Positions 10,041 through 18,899 of a stretch of 64,000 bases of DNA are shown here, piece by piece. The translations under genes were made by a program, and so were the position numbers. The notes below the pieces were generated by a model. That model did not search any database. It worked only from the letters and a program-made list of their open reading frames with translations, and was not told the DNA's origin. The DNA comes from Limnohabitans sp. 2KL-51 (GTDB taxonomy: Bacteria > Pseudomonadota > Gammaproteobacteria > Burkholderiales > Burkholderiaceae_C): the NCBI RefSeq assembly GCF_003063645.1, contig NZ_NESJ01000007.1:175868-239867 (forward strand), read 5' to 3'. Numbering within the stretch: position 1 is the stretch's first letter; every line of letters begins with the position of its first letter.

Positions 10041-10930
10041 AAAGCGTCCACCGGAATCTTCAGGTAACGCTGGCCGTTGTCTTCGGGCGGTGGCATGTGG
10101 CCAGCACGCATGTTGATTTGTACCGAAGGCAAGATCAACACGGGCATGGACAAAGTGGCATCGCGCTTTTCGCGCATGGCCACAAACTCGGCCTCACTCA
10201 CGCCTTGGTGCACATGCACATTGGCCTTTTTCTGCTCGGCCACGGTGGTCACGCACTGGGGCTGGCGGGTCTCGGGCGGGTAGTCATGGCACATGAACAG
10301 CTCGGTGTTGTCCGGCAAGCTGAGCACTTTTTGGATCGACTGGAACAACACGCTGGCACTGCCCCCAGGGAAGTCGCAGCGCGCCGTGCCGTAGTCGGGC
10401 ATGAACAAGGTGTCGCCCACAAAAGCCACCTGCCGCGCAGGATCGACACTGGCATCTGTGACCACATAGGTCATGCACGCCGGGGTGTGGCCGGGGGTGT
10501 GCAGGGCCTGGGCCTGCAAAGCACCAATCTGAAATGTTTCGCCGTCATTCAGCAAACGGTCGAACTGGCTGCCGTCGCGGGCAAATTCGGTGCCCGCGTT
10601 GAACAGTTTGCCAAACACGTTTTGCACCGTGGTGATGTGCGAACCAATGGCCAATTGGCCGCCCAACTGCTTTTGCAAATAGGGCGCGGCCGACAAATGG
10701 TCAGCGTGCACATGCGTCTCCAAAATCCACAACACACGCAGGTCCAGCGCCTTCACACGCGCCACCAACTGGTCGGCGCTGGCGGTGTGGGTGCGGCCCG
10801 ACTTGGGGTCGTAGTCCAGCACGCTGTCGATCAAGGCGCACTGCCGAGTGCTCAGGTCGGCCAGGATGTGGCTGAAGGTGAACGTGGCCGGATCAAAAAA
10901 CGATTCGATGTGCATGTGGGCTGAACTCAT
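10037..10930 (-). CDS. MBL-fold metallohydrolase, persulfide dioxygenase-like
   Basis: 297-residue metallo-beta-lactamase-fold protein of the ETHE1/persulfide dioxygenase group. Metal-ligand motifs: THVHADH (His73, His75, Asp77, His78), HTPGHT (His148) and GDTLF (Asp173). The DYGTARCDFPGG stretch is typical of bacterial persulfide dioxygenases and unlike glyoxalase II. Expected reaction: glutathione persulfide plus O2 to sulfite plus glutathione. The start at 10930 follows AAGGAAG. It lies between a peroxiredoxin and the SulP gene with which it overlaps. Substrate assignment is from family motifs and context. Confidence 0.85.
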   Translation of the reverse strand: MSSAHMHIESFFDPATFTFSHILADLSTRQCALIDSVLDYDPKSGRTHTASADQLVARVKALDLRVLWILETHVHADHLSAAPYLQKQLGGQLAIGSHITTVQNVFGKLFNAGTEFARDGSQFDRLLNDGETFQIGALQAQALHTPGHTPACMTYVVTDASVDPARQVAFVGDTLFMPDYGTARCDFPGGSASVLFQSIQKVLSLPDNTELFMCHDYPPETRQPQCVTTVAEQKKANVHVHQGVSEAEFVAMREKRDATLSMPVLILPSVQINMRAGHMPPPEDNGQRYLKIPVDAL

Positions 10931-10970
10931 GGTGACTTCCTTGGCAGTGGAACAACAAAGGTCCTTGGCA

Positions 10971-10995
10971 CCCCTTGCCGCTGTGCGGCAAGGGG
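10971..10995. other. Stem-loop between peroxiredoxin and dioxygenase genes
   Basis: CCCCTTGCCG and CGGCAAGGGG form a perfect 10-base-pair stem with a 5-base loop in the 78-base gap. On the minus strand it lies just after the peroxiredoxin stop. No T run follows, so partial attenuation or RNA processing is more likely than full termination. Confidence 0.55.
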
Positions 10996-11008
10996 GCAAG
11001 CCTTCAAC

Positions 11009-11635
11009 TTAGAGGGACTTGGTCGAGAAATACCAGTCCTTCATGGCATAACCCTCGCCTTTGCGCTTGGCAATGGCTTCGGGGGTTTTGGGTGGTGGCA
11101 CGATCACGTCGCAACCGGGCGTCCAGCCCTCGGGGGTGGCGATCTTGTGGGCATCGCTGGTCTGCATGGCTTGCAACAAACGCACAAACTCTTCGATCGA
11201 GCGGCCGTTGCTCATGGGGTAGTACACCATGGCGCGCAGCTTGCCTTCGGGGTCAATGAAGAAGGTGGCACGCACGGCTTGGGTATCTGCAGCGCCGGGG
11301 TGGATCATGCCGTAGGCTTGGGCCACTTCCATCTTGATGTCGTCGATGATGGGGAAGGGAATCTCCACACCAAAGTTGTTCTGAATGCTTTGCATCCAGG
11401 CCAAGTGCGAGTAGATGCTGTCGATCGACAAGCCGAGCAATTCGCAGTTCATGCTCTTGAACAACTCGGCACGCTTGGCAAAACCGATGAATTCGGTGGT
11501 GCACACAGGCGTGAAGTCGGCAGGGTGCGAGAACAAGATGAGCCACTTGCCTTTGTAATCGGCGAGGCTTCGGGGGCCGTGGGTGGTGTTGGCGCTGAAG
11601 GCGGGAGCGGCTTCGTTGATGAGGGGCATGGACAT
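11009..11635 (-). CDS. Peroxiredoxin (Prx6-like)
   Basis: 208-residue peroxiredoxin. The peroxidatic Cys45 is in HPADFTPVCTTEF, followed by FAKRAELFKSMNCELLGLSID. The long C-terminal part with GWTPGCDVIVPPP is the arrangement of Prx6-type and archaeal-like enzymes. It reduces peroxides and probably also per/polysulfides in the cytoplasm (inference from neighbours). It is first in a minus-strand group with the persulfide dioxygenase and SulP transporter, 78 bases upstream of the former. ATG at 11635 is the family start. Confidence 0.93.
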   Translation of the reverse strand: MSMPLINEAAPAFSANTTHGPRSLADYKGKWLILFSHPADFTPVCTTEFIGFAKRAELFKSMNCELLGLSIDSIYSHLAWMQSIQNNFGVEIPFPIIDDIKMEVAQAYGMIHPGAADTQAVRATFFIDPEGKLRAMVYYPMSNGRSIEEFVRLLQAMQTSDAHKIATPEGWTPGCDVIVPPPKTPEAIAKRKGEGYAMKDWYFSTKSL

Positions 11636-11841
11636 GGCGGGTTTCCTTTGAGGTTGACTATCGGTTTTCGAAATCGAGAGATTTATTCAATCGACAGGGT
11701 CAACTGTACATACCCCTGAAGGTATTGGGCATGAGTTATCGCAATGAATGGCATAGTGACAATTGCGGTCGTGAAATCGACAAAATTGATCCATCGCAAT
11801 CCCTCAAGGTCTTATCCATGCTTGGCCCAAAACCACAGGCC
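11636..11841. promoter_or_regulatory. Intergenic region with CsoR/CstR-like palindrome upstream of the peroxiredoxin operon
   Basis: The gap between the rhodanese stop and the peroxiredoxin start is AT-richer than its surroundings. At 11710-11725 it contains ATACCCCTGAAGGTAT, an ATACC/GGTAT inverted repeat with a G/C core. It resembles operators of the CsoR family, which includes the persulfide sensor CstR. No CsoR-family gene is in this window, so the link is tentative. Confidence 0.35.
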
Positions 11842-12306
11842 TCAATGCTTGGCTGGCCCTGCGGCTTTGGCCGCCGCATCAAAACCGCCCTTGGCCTGCC
11901 ACTCTGCCATGCCGCCTTGCAAGATACGCACGTTCTCCCAGCCTGCGACCCGCAGGGCAAAACCGGCCTGGGCCGACAGCGACCCGGTGTTGCAATAAAT
12001 GAGCACAGGCTTGTTTTTGGGGATGGTGTTGCGCTTGGCCAGCACCTGTCGCCAGTCCATGTTGACCGCGCCAGGAATGTGCCCCTTGGCAAATTGCGCC
12101 GGGTCACGCGCATCGATCACCACCATCTTGGGCCACTCTGCTTTGGGAATTTGCTCGGCAAAAATCACCCCGCCGCCGTAGTCCACAAACTCCAGATAGG
12201 CCTCCATCTCGTCGGTGGCAATGGCCTTGTTGTCGGCGTGGGCCGCTGGGGCCAGCAGCAAGCTGCCAGCGGTAGCGGCAGTCAGAGCGAGGATGCGAAA
12301 GCGCAT
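11842..12306 (-). CDS. Periplasmic rhodanese-like sulfurtransferase
   Basis: 154-residue single-domain rhodanese. A signal peptide (RFRILALTAATAGSLLLAPAAHA) is followed by the rhodanese fold: VVIDARDPAQFAKGHIPGAVN and the active-site loop YCNTGSLS with Cys105. Exported rhodaneses move sulfane sulfur between thiosulfate, persulfides and thiols. It lies upstream of, and on the same strand as, the peroxiredoxin-dioxygenase-SulP group, 206 bases away, so it may have its own transcript. The start at 12306 gives a clean signal peptide. Confidence 0.88.
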   Translation of the reverse strand: MRFRILALTAATAGSLLLAPAAHADNKAIATDEMEAYLEFVDYGGGVIFAEQIPKAEWPKMVVIDARDPAQFAKGHIPGAVNMDWRQVLAKRNTIPKNKPVLIYCNTGSLSAQAGFALRVAGWENVRILQGGMAEWQAKGGFDAAAKAAGPAKH

Positions 12307-12394
12307 GGGTGTCTCCACTTCGTCAGGTAATATCAGTCAAAACGAATATTGTCGCCGAACGGTGGCAAGACCGCCAACAAACGCCTCGGCGCAC

Positions 12395-13255
12395 ATGTCC
12401 AGAGACAAAAACTTCATCGCGCTGTTGCTCACGCTGGCTTTGCATGCAGCCGTTTGGCTGCTGGCCAGTGGCTACCCGTTCCAACACGGCAGCCCACCGC
12501 AAGCGCCGCAAGCCGTTGAAAAAATCGTCTTTTTGGAACTGATCCCGCCGCCGCGCCAGCCACAGCCTGAACCGCCATCAGCGCAACCCTCAACACCCAT
12601 CACTGCACCCGTCACGGTGCCCCCGCCCGACACTGCCTTGCCGGCTCCGACCCCAGCGCCCTCACCCGATCGCCCCCGCGCCAGCCTGGCCGCGCCCCCG
12701 CCACCCACCGCCGAAGAATGGGCTTTTGCCGCGAACTACACGAACAAAAACAGCAAGGGCTACCGCTACAGCTGGGGCCAGCAAGTGCGCAGCATGATGG
12801 GCACCGCTGTTGAGGGCCCCGTCCAGGGCGTGGTGCGCTTTCGCATCGAGATCGCCCCTGATGGCCGCTTGACGCAAGTGCAAACGCTGTGGACCACCTC
12901 GGCCAAGGCCGAACAACTCGCCCGCCAAGCCATTCAAAACATGCCGCCGCTGCCGCCCACCCCCACGGGCCAACCGTTGATTTTTGACAAGACGATTTCG
13001 TTTTCACCTTTTGCAAACGACGGGCCGCCCATTTACAGAGACGACTGCCTGCCCGAGCCGCCCGTGTTCCGAAACCCTTTTGCTTGGGACGGCAAATCGC
13101 CCCAAGTGGTGGCGGCCCCCACACCGACCGCCCCACTGGACCCGCAAGCGCTGGCCGACTGCCTGCGCCAGCTGCCCAAAGACAGCGTCGAAGCCGAAAG
13201 CGCCAGCGACCAAAGGCTGATGGACCAATGGGGTTCGAGCAAAACAGGGCGCTGA
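12395..13255 (+). CDS. TonB-like energy transducer protein
   Basis: 286-residue protein with a single N-terminal membrane segment (NFIALLLTLALHAAVWLLAS), a long proline-rich periplasmic linker (residues about 45-105) and a C-terminal TonB-like domain (GVVRFRIEIAPDGRLTQVQT). An extra 70 or so residues rich in Pro and Asp follow. No ExbB/ExbD genes are nearby. The ribosome site before the ATG at 12395 is poor. Its partner receptor cannot be named. Confidence 0.65.
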   Translation: MSRDKNFIALLLTLALHAAVWLLASGYPFQHGSPPQAPQAVEKIVFLELIPPPRQPQPEPPSAQPSTPITAPVTVPPPDTALPAPTPAPSPDRPRASLAAPPPPTAEEWAFAANYTNKNSKGYRYSWGQQVRSMMGTAVEGPVQGVVRFRIEIAPDGRLTQVQTLWTTSAKAEQLARQAIQNMPPLPPTPTGQPLIFDKTISFSPFANDGPPIYRDDCLPEPPVFRNPFAWDGKSPQVVAAPTPTAPLDPQALADCLRQLPKDSVEAESASDQRLMDQWGSSKTGR

Positions 13256-13291
13256 GCGCTTCGCGCAAAAGGGCCCTGTCGCCACACGACC

Positions 13292-13609
13292 TCAGTCGTC
13301 GTCGCCCAGCTCGGCATCCCAGCCCATGCCTTTGGCGCGCTGCAGGGCCTCGTCGTGGATGCGGGCGTGTTTGGCCGCCAGCTCAGGCGGCAAGCGGCTG
13401 GGCAGCTGACCGTAAGGTTCCCAAGCGGTGTGCACCGCTTCAAACAGGTTTTGCAACTCGCCCGCGTGTTTGCCGGCAAAGCCATCGCCTTCGGGCAACA
13501 AACCAAACACCCAAGCGTCGCGGATGATGCGCCCGGTCATGCTCATGCCGTGGTGTTCTTCGTGGTCGATGCCGGCGTAGGTTTGCTGGCGGCTGTGGAT
13601 CATGCTCAT
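13292..13609 (-). CDS. Small conserved-looking protein downstream of cbbO, function unknown
   Basis: 105-residue soluble protein, His-rich at the N-terminus (DHEEHHGMSM) and acidic at the C-terminus (ELGDDD). There are no membrane segments, no signal peptide and no motif that I recognise. It begins 13 bases after the cbbO stop, preceded by AGGA, and ends the cbbLSQO transcript, so it is probably expressed with RuBisCO and its activase. A role in activase or RuBisCO maintenance is possible but only inferred from position. Confidence 0.7.
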   Translation of the reverse strand: MSMIHSRQQTYAGIDHEEHHGMSMTGRIIRDAWVFGLLPEGDGFAGKHAGELQNLFEAVHTAWEPYGQLPSRLPPELAAKHARIHDEALQRAKGMGWDAELGDDD

Positions 13610-13622
13610 GGGGGTGTCCTGG

Positions 13623-15980
13623 TTAACGGGTCAGTCCAGCATACAGGACGGGGAGTTTTTCGGGCAGGCGCTCGACCTTGTCGACCACCAGGTAATGGCG
13701 TTCGCCAAAAATGCGGCTGACGTATTGGTCGGCGCGGGGGTCCAAGCTCATGCAATAGGTGGTCACACCGTTTCGAGCGGCCGCCTCGACGGCTTTTTTG
13801 GTGTCGTGGCGCAGGTACTGCGGGTCGCGCACATCCACATCGGCGGGCTCGCCGTCGGTGATGACGAGCAAGAGTTTTTTGCTGCTGCGCTGGGCTTTGA
13901 GCGCGGCCGTGGCGTGCCGAATAGCCGCACCCATGCGGGTGGACAACTGACCTTGCATGCCCGCCAAACGGGCCTTGGCAAACTCATCGTAGGGCTGATC
14001 AAAATCTTTGAAGCGCCAGTAGTTCACATCGTGGCGGCCGTCTGAGCAAAAACCGTGGATCGCAAACGGGTCGCCCACCTTTTGAATCGCATCGGCCAGC
14101 AAAGCACAGGCCGAGCGGGTCAGGTCCAACACGGTGTGCTCTTGACCCGCCACCTTGTCGTTCGTGGAGTGCGACAGGTCAAGCAAGACCAGCACCGAGA
14201 TGTCGCGGGTTTTGCGCACGCTGCGCATCATGATGCGCGGGTCGGGCTGACGGCCCATGCGCATCTCGATCACCGAAGCCAGCGCAGCGTTGAGGTCGAT
14301 CTCGTCGCCATCTTCGAGCTTGCGGATGCGCTGCACCCCTTGGGGCTGCATGGCATCCAAAATGAATTTCATGCGGCCGATCAATCGGCGGTGCTCGCTC
14401 AAGATGCCATCGATCAGCGTCGGGTCGCCCGCTTTGGGCCGACGCTCTTGCACCGTGGCCCAAGCGGGACGCTCGAGCTGGATCATGTGGTCCCACTCGG
14501 CGTAATGCACGGGCGGCAGCACCGGGTCGCGACCTTCGCTGTCGTTGAAGGACACGCCCAGGTCTTCATAAGGGAACAACTCGGTGCCCAGCACCCAGAC
14601 CTCTTGCGCGTCGTCGCCCGCACCCTCCACTTCCAGCTCGTTGACGAATTCCATCAGGTTGACTTGCTTGCGCACCTGTTGAGGCGGCTCGTAACCCGCG
14701 GCGACCGAACGCTCAAAGTCGTAGCCATCAAAGGCCCAAAAGTAACGGTTGTCGTCGCGGTAGACGGCCGCCTGGCCATCGGTTCGGGGGGCGAAGGCGG
14801 GGCCTTGGGTGAGCTCGCGGTAGCTGTGTGCCAACTGCACACCCATGGCCCACGATTCGCTGTTGTCGTGGGGCTGTGCCAGCAGGCGTGGCATGGCTTC
14901 GGCCATCAAGGCACGGCCTTGGGCAATCCAAGGGTGATCGTCGTCATACGTGGGGTCGATCCACGCCCGCGCCATGCGGGCCAACCAGTCCCCCGCTGTG
15001 GTTTGCTGCGTGGCGGGGGTGGTGTGCAACTGCGCCCACAAAGGCCGCATGCCGGGAAAACGCGCCACCGCCAAGGCTTCCACCCGCGCGTCTTCGGCCA
15101 AGGCCACCATGGCCATCTGCCACGGGTTGAGCGATTCGGCCGAGATCGCTTGGCGTGTGAACACCACATGGGCTGCGGCGTGGGCGCAAGCCGCGCGATA
15201 AAGCTGGGTGGCGTCCACCAGCCCATCATTGCCCTGCACGGCGTCCAAGGCGTCGGGCAAGTGGATGAAATAGTCCTCGATGAAGGGGCGCAAGCCTTCC
15301 CGGTTTTCAAAGTCACCGGCGGTGGGGCGCATGAAAAAGTCGCGGCCCCACAAGGCACGCAGGTACATGTTGATGCGCCGCTGCACATCGACCAACAAAG
15401 TACCTTTGCGCTCTTGTTGCAGCATGGCCAAAGACTCTTTGGACTGCAAACCGAAATAAGCGATTTGGGCCTCGTACTCTGTGCGGTGGGCTTGTGCACC
15501 CCAGGTGGCCCAGCGGCGCAAGCCCCCCAAAGTCAGCTGGCCCAACAGCGCATCGAGCTGCCCCAACATGGGCCGCAAACCGCGCGGGGCTTGCGCCACC
15601 AAAGTATTGAGAAACTGCAGGTACTGCATGAACAGCGCCGCGTCAGCCAATCGCTTGGCCGCGGTCGGTGCGGTGGCCAGCACCAACTCGATCACCGCAC
15701 CCGAGGTTTTGGACGCCAAGACCAAGGCAGTGGTGGCCAATTCGCCGACCACATCCTCGCCAATTTCTTTGGCCACTTGCGGTGCGCCTTCGATCCAAGC
15801 GTTGACCAAGGCATGGCCACGGCCCAAACCGCGCAAGGCCGCAGCACCTTTGACGTAGTTGTCGAGCCCGCGGGCAGAAAACACCTTGGTGGCCTCGGGC
15901 CAGGTGTGTGTGAGCCTATCCACCGAAGCCGGGTCGAGTTGCTCGACCCACTCGGCGTGGTCTTGAAGCTGCACCGACAT
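13623..15980 (-). CDS. cbbO: RuBisCO activation protein CbbO
   Basis: 785-residue protein with a C-terminal von Willebrand factor A domain. The MIDAS motif LLDLSHSTND lies near residue 600 and VITDGEPADVD further on; a long helical N-terminal region precedes them. CbbO is the adaptor that binds RuBisCO and works with the AAA+ hexamer CbbQ to remove inhibitory sugar phosphates. The start at 15980 (MSVQLQDHAEWVEQ) lies 13 bases after cbbQ; the longer frame reads into cbbQ. This CbbQ-CbbO pair matches the form IAq RuBisCO type, without carboxysome genes. Confidence 0.95.
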   Translation of the reverse strand: MSVQLQDHAEWVEQLDPASVDRLTHTWPEATKVFSARGLDNYVKGAAALRGLGRGHALVNAWIEGAPQVAKEIGEDVVGELATTALVLASKTSGAVIELVLATAPTAAKRLADAALFMQYLQFLNTLVAQAPRGLRPMLGQLDALLGQLTLGGLRRWATWGAQAHRTEYEAQIAYFGLQSKESLAMLQQERKGTLLVDVQRRINMYLRALWGRDFFMRPTAGDFENREGLRPFIEDYFIHLPDALDAVQGNDGLVDATQLYRAACAHAAAHVVFTRQAISAESLNPWQMAMVALAEDARVEALAVARFPGMRPLWAQLHTTPATQQTTAGDWLARMARAWIDPTYDDDHPWIAQGRALMAEAMPRLLAQPHDNSESWAMGVQLAHSYRELTQGPAFAPRTDGQAAVYRDDNRYFWAFDGYDFERSVAAGYEPPQQVRKQVNLMEFVNELEVEGAGDDAQEVWVLGTELFPYEDLGVSFNDSEGRDPVLPPVHYAEWDHMIQLERPAWATVQERRPKAGDPTLIDGILSEHRRLIGRMKFILDAMQPQGVQRIRKLEDGDEIDLNAALASVIEMRMGRQPDPRIMMRSVRKTRDISVLVLLDLSHSTNDKVAGQEHTVLDLTRSACALLADAIQKVGDPFAIHGFCSDGRHDVNYWRFKDFDQPYDEFAKARLAGMQGQLSTRMGAAIRHATAALKAQRSSKKLLLVITDGEPADVDVRDPQYLRHDTKKAVEAAARNGVTTYCMSLDPRADQYVSRIFGERHYLVVDKVERLPEKLPVLYAGLTR

Positions 15981-15993
15981 GGGGGTGCCTGCG

Positions 15994-16797
15994 TCAGAAG
16001 AACGTGGAAACAGCGGCGTCCAAGGCGTCGCGCATGTCGGGGTCGTCCGTGATCGGGCGCACCAAGGCCACACGGCAAGCGGCTTGTGCCGCCACGCCTT
16101 GGGCGATCAGGCTGCCCGCGTAAATCAACATGCGGGTGGAAATGCCTTCATCCAGACCATGGCCTTTGAGGTTGCGCGCCCGCTCGGCAATGCCCACCAG
16201 CTTGGCGGCCACGTCGGCGCTGACACCGGTTTCGTGCGCGACGATTTCGGTTTCGATGTCGTGTTCGGGGTAGTTGAAGTCCAGCGCACCAAAACGTTGT
16301 TTGGTCGACTGCTTGAGGTCTTTCATCAGGCTTTGGTAGCCAGGGTTGTACGAGATAACGATCTGAAAATCGGGGTGGGCTTGCACCAGCTCGCCCTTCT
16401 TTTCCAAGGGCAAAACACGGCGGTTGTCGGTCAAGGGGTGGATGACCACGGTGGTGTCTTGACGCGCCTCGACGACTTCATCGAGGTAACAAATCGCACC
16501 ATGGCGGGCGGCCACGGCCAAAGGACCGTCTTGCCAGCGGGTGCCGTTGGCGTCCAACAAGAAGCGGCCCACCAGGTCGCTGGCGGTCATGTCCTCGTTG
16601 CAGGCCACGGTGATCAGGGGCTTGTTCAGCTTCCAGGCCATGTGCTCGACAAAGCGGGTTTTGCCGCAGCCGGTGGGGCCTTTGAGCATCATGGGCATGC
16701 GCACCGAGTAGGCGGCTTCGAACAGCTCGACCTCGTCGGCCACAGGGCGGTAATAAGGTTCTTGGGCGACGCGGTAGGCGTCCAATGCTTCGCTCAT
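15994..16797 (-). CDS. cbbQ: RuBisCO activase AAA+ subunit CbbQ
   Basis: 267-residue MoxR-type AAA+ ATPase. The Walker A motif GPTGCGKT is at residues 40-47, Walker [11 protein letters not shown] near 103. It forms a ring with CbbO that remodels RuBisCO using ATP. The start at 16797 is preceded by GGAG at 7-base spacing; an ATG four codons earlier is less well placed. It is separated from cbbS by 126 bases holding a stem-loop, whereas cbbO follows after only 13 bases. Confidence 0.96.
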   Translation of the reverse strand: MSEALDAYRVAQEPYYRPVADEVELFEAAYSVRMPMMLKGPTGCGKTRFVEHMAWKLNKPLITVACNEDMTASDLVGRFLLDANGTRWQDGPLAVAARHGAICYLDEVVEARQDTTVVIHPLTDNRRVLPLEKKGELVQAHPDFQIVISYNPGYQSLMKDLKQSTKQRFGALDFNYPEHDIETEIVAHETGVSADVAAKLVGIAERARNLKGHGLDEGISTRMLIYAGSLIAQGVAAQAACRVALVRPITDDPDMRDALDAAVSTFF

Positions 16798-16883
16798 GTT
16801 GGTCTCCACAGGTCAGGGCTGACAGTGCCCGATGCCATTCAATGGCAAGGCGCGCTTGTTTCAGCGGCACCTTGACATTGAAC

Positions 16884-16908
16884 CCTGCACCACGGATGGC
16901 GGTGCAGG
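16884..16908. other. Stem-loop between cbbS and cbbQ
   Basis: CCTGCACC and GGTGCAGG form an 8-base-pair stem with a 9-base loop about 15 bases after the cbbS stop. It may protect the abundant cbbLS message or attenuate read-through into cbbQO (inference). Confidence 0.5.
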
Positions 16909-16923
16909 CTCCAAAGGGGGGAC

Positions 16924-17277
16924 TTACACGGTTTTTCCGCGGAAGATCACCATCGACGCGCCTTGCGACTGCGTGAAGTTGTTGTAGCCGATCAAACGGA
17001 TGTGGTTGTCCGGGTTGGCTTGGCGGCAGGCTTCGCATTCGGCCAGCACCTTGTCCACGTCGGTTTCACCGAACATGGGCAGCTTCCACATGTACCAGTA
17101 GGAGTCCATCAGGTACTGGGGTTCGGTGTGTTCGATGGCGGGGTTCAGGCCTTTTTTGACCAGGTATTCCACCTGTTTGCGGATCTCTTCCTTGGTCATC
17201 GCGGGCAGGTAAGAGAAGGTCTCGAACTTGCGGCTGGCCGGATCGGACAAGCGGGAGTTGTAGTCTTGCATGCTCAT
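16924..17277 (-). CDS. cbbS: RuBisCO small subunit, form I
   Basis: 117-residue small subunit of the L8S8 enzyme. The N-terminal [20 protein letters not shown] and the [11 protein letters not shown] motif are diagnostic. It starts 29 bases after the cbbL stop; ATG at 17277 is preceded by AGGA, and a second ATG two codons later is a possible alternative. The short form without the longer beta-hairpin insert agrees with a bacterial form IA enzyme. Confidence 0.97.
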   Translation of the reverse strand: MSMQDYNSRLSDPASRKFETFSYLPAMTKEEIRKQVEYLVKKGLNPAIEHTEPQYLMDSYWYMWKLPMFGETDVDKVLAECEACRQANPDNHIRLIGYNNFTQSQGASMVIFRGKTV

Positions 17278-17306
17278 GGTGTGTGTCCTTGACTGTGTTT
17301 CGGGGG

Positions 17307-18728
17307 TTACTTGTGGGCGATGTCGAGCTTGTCGACGGTGTCGAATTCGAACTTGATCTCTTTCCAGGTTTCCATGGCGATCTTCAGTTCGGGCGAGTGC
17401 TTGGCGGCATCGCTCAGCACAGCCTTGCCTTCTTTTTCAACAGCCACGCCTTCGTTGCGTGCTTTGACGCAAGCTTCCAAGGCCACACGGTTGGCGGCAG
17501 CGCCGGCGGCGTTGCCCCAAGGGTGACCCAAAGTGCCACCGCCAAACTGCAAGACCGAGTCGTCACCAAAGATGTTGACCAGTGCGGGCATGTGCCAGAC
17601 GTGGATACCACCAGAGGCCACGGGCAAGACGCCGGGCATGGAGCCGAAGTCTTGGTCGAAGAAGATGCCGCGGCTGCGGTCTTCCTTGATGAAGTCGTCG
17701 CGCATGATGTCGATCCAGCCCAAGGTGGAGGCGCGGTCGCCTTCGAGCTTGCCCACCACGGTGCCGGAGTGCAGGTGGTCACCACCCGACAAGCGCAGCA
17801 CTTTGGTCAGTACGCGGAAGTGGATGCCGTGGTGCGGGTTGCGGTCGAGCACGGCGTGCATGGCGCGGTGGATGTGCAGCAGCATGCCGTTGTCACGGCA
17901 CCAGTTGGCCAAGCCGGTGTTGGCGGTCAGACCCCCGGTGAGGTAGTCGTGCATGATGATCGGCGAGCCGATTTCTTTCGCGTACTCGGCGCGCTTGTAC
18001 ATCTCTTCGGGCGTGGGCGCGGTCACGTTGAGGTAGTGGCCTTTGCGCTCACCGGTTTCGCGCTCGGCTTTTTCAATGGCCTCTTGCACGAAGTCAAAGC
18101 GCTGACGCCACCGCATGAAGGGCTGCGAGTTGACGTTCTCGTCGTCTTTGGTGAAGTCCAAACCACCGCGCAGGCATTCGTACACGGCGCGGCCGTAGTT
18201 CTTGCCCGACAGACCCAGCTTGGGCTTGATGGTGCAACCCAAGAGGGGGCGGCCGTATTTGTTCATGATGTCGCGCTCGACCTGGATGCCGTGGGGTGGG
18301 CCGCCGCAGGTCTTGACGTAGGCGATAGGGAAGCGGATGTCTTCCAGGCGCAGAGCGCGCAAAGCCTTGAAGCCGAACACGTTACCGACCAAAGAGGTCA
18401 ACACGTTGACGACCGAGCCCTCTTCGAACAGGTCGATGGGGTAGGCCACAAAGGCGTAAAAACAGGTGTCGTCACCGGGTACGTCTTCGATGGCGTAGGC
18501 GCGGCCTTTGTAGTAGTCCAGGTCGGTGAGCAAGTCGGTCCACACCGTGGTCCAAGTGCCGGTCGACGATTCAGCCGCCACCGCAGCGGCCAGTTCCTCG
18601 CGGTCCACACCGGCTTGGGGCGTGATCTTGAAACAGGCCAGGATGTCGGTGTCCTTGGGCGTGTAATGGGGTTCCCAGTAAGTGCTGCGGTATTCCTTGA
18701 CACCGGCGTTGTAGGTTTTGGTGGCCAT
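17307..18728 (-). CDS. cbbL: RuBisCO large subunit, form IA
   Basis: 473-residue large subunit, the CO2-fixing enzyme of the Calvin cycle. It shows the [21 protein letters not shown] segment, the active-site [16 protein letters not shown] region with the carbamylated-lysine motif, HIHRAMHAV, and loop 6 around [11 protein letters not shown]. Length and sequence match form IA rather than the red-type form IC. The start at 18728 follows AGGAG at 7 bases. It heads the cbbLSQO transcript and is divergent from a cbbR-type regulator. Confidence 0.98.
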   Translation of the reverse strand: MATKTYNAGVKEYRSTYWEPHYTPKDTDILACFKITPQAGVDREELAAAVAAESSTGTWTTVWTDLLTDLDYYKGRAYAIEDVPGDDTCFYAFVAYPIDLFEEGSVVNVLTSLVGNVFGFKALRALRLEDIRFPIAYVKTCGGPPHGIQVERDIMNKYGRPLLGCTIKPKLGLSGKNYGRAVYECLRGGLDFTKDDENVNSQPFMRWRQRFDFVQEAIEKAERETGERKGHYLNVTAPTPEEMYKRAEYAKEIGSPIIMHDYLTGGLTANTGLANWCRDNGMLLHIHRAMHAVLDRNPHHGIHFRVLTKVLRLSGGDHLHSGTVVGKLEGDRASTLGWIDIMRDDFIKEDRSRGIFFDQDFGSMPGVLPVASGGIHVWHMPALVNIFGDDSVLQFGGGTLGHPWGNAAGAAANRVALEACVKARNEGVAVEKEGKAVLSDAAKHSPELKIAMETWKEIKFEFDTVDKLDIAHK

Positions 18729-18856
18729 GCGTTGTGCTCCTGTTGAAAGTTGAATGTCTGGCGGATGGGCCCAAAGTGACCGAGGCTTTGCGGGGGGCAA
18801 GTGGGACCGTGGTGCTCTGAACTGATGCGAATTTTTAGACAGACTGACAATAAGTA

Positions 18857-18890
18857 AAAGTAAAATGTTTAGACCATCATCATTTACTTT
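18857..18890. promoter_or_regulatory. Inverted repeat in the cbbL-cbbR divergent promoter
   Basis: AAAGTAAAATG and CATTTACTTT form an inverted repeat (one unpaired A) 13 bases apart, ending 9 bases before the ATG of the LysR gene at 18900. The region is strongly AT-rich. Its position and form fit a CbbR operator that controls cbbL and represses the regulator's own gene; the exact -10/-35 boxes are not clear. Confidence 0.55.
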
Positions 18891-18899
18891 AATAAAACA

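Noticed and set aside
11786..11799. TTGATCCATCGCAA as an FNR box upstream of the peroxiredoxin
   Set aside because: The second half-site has two mismatches and no -10 box lies at the class II distance.
14055..16052. 665-codon plus-strand open frame opposite cbbO
   Set aside because: Antisense shadow; composition is atypical and cbbO on the minus strand has clear motifs.
17283..18746. 487-codon open frame opposite cbbL
   Set aside because: Antisense of a strongly conserved RuBisCO gene; no recognisable protein.
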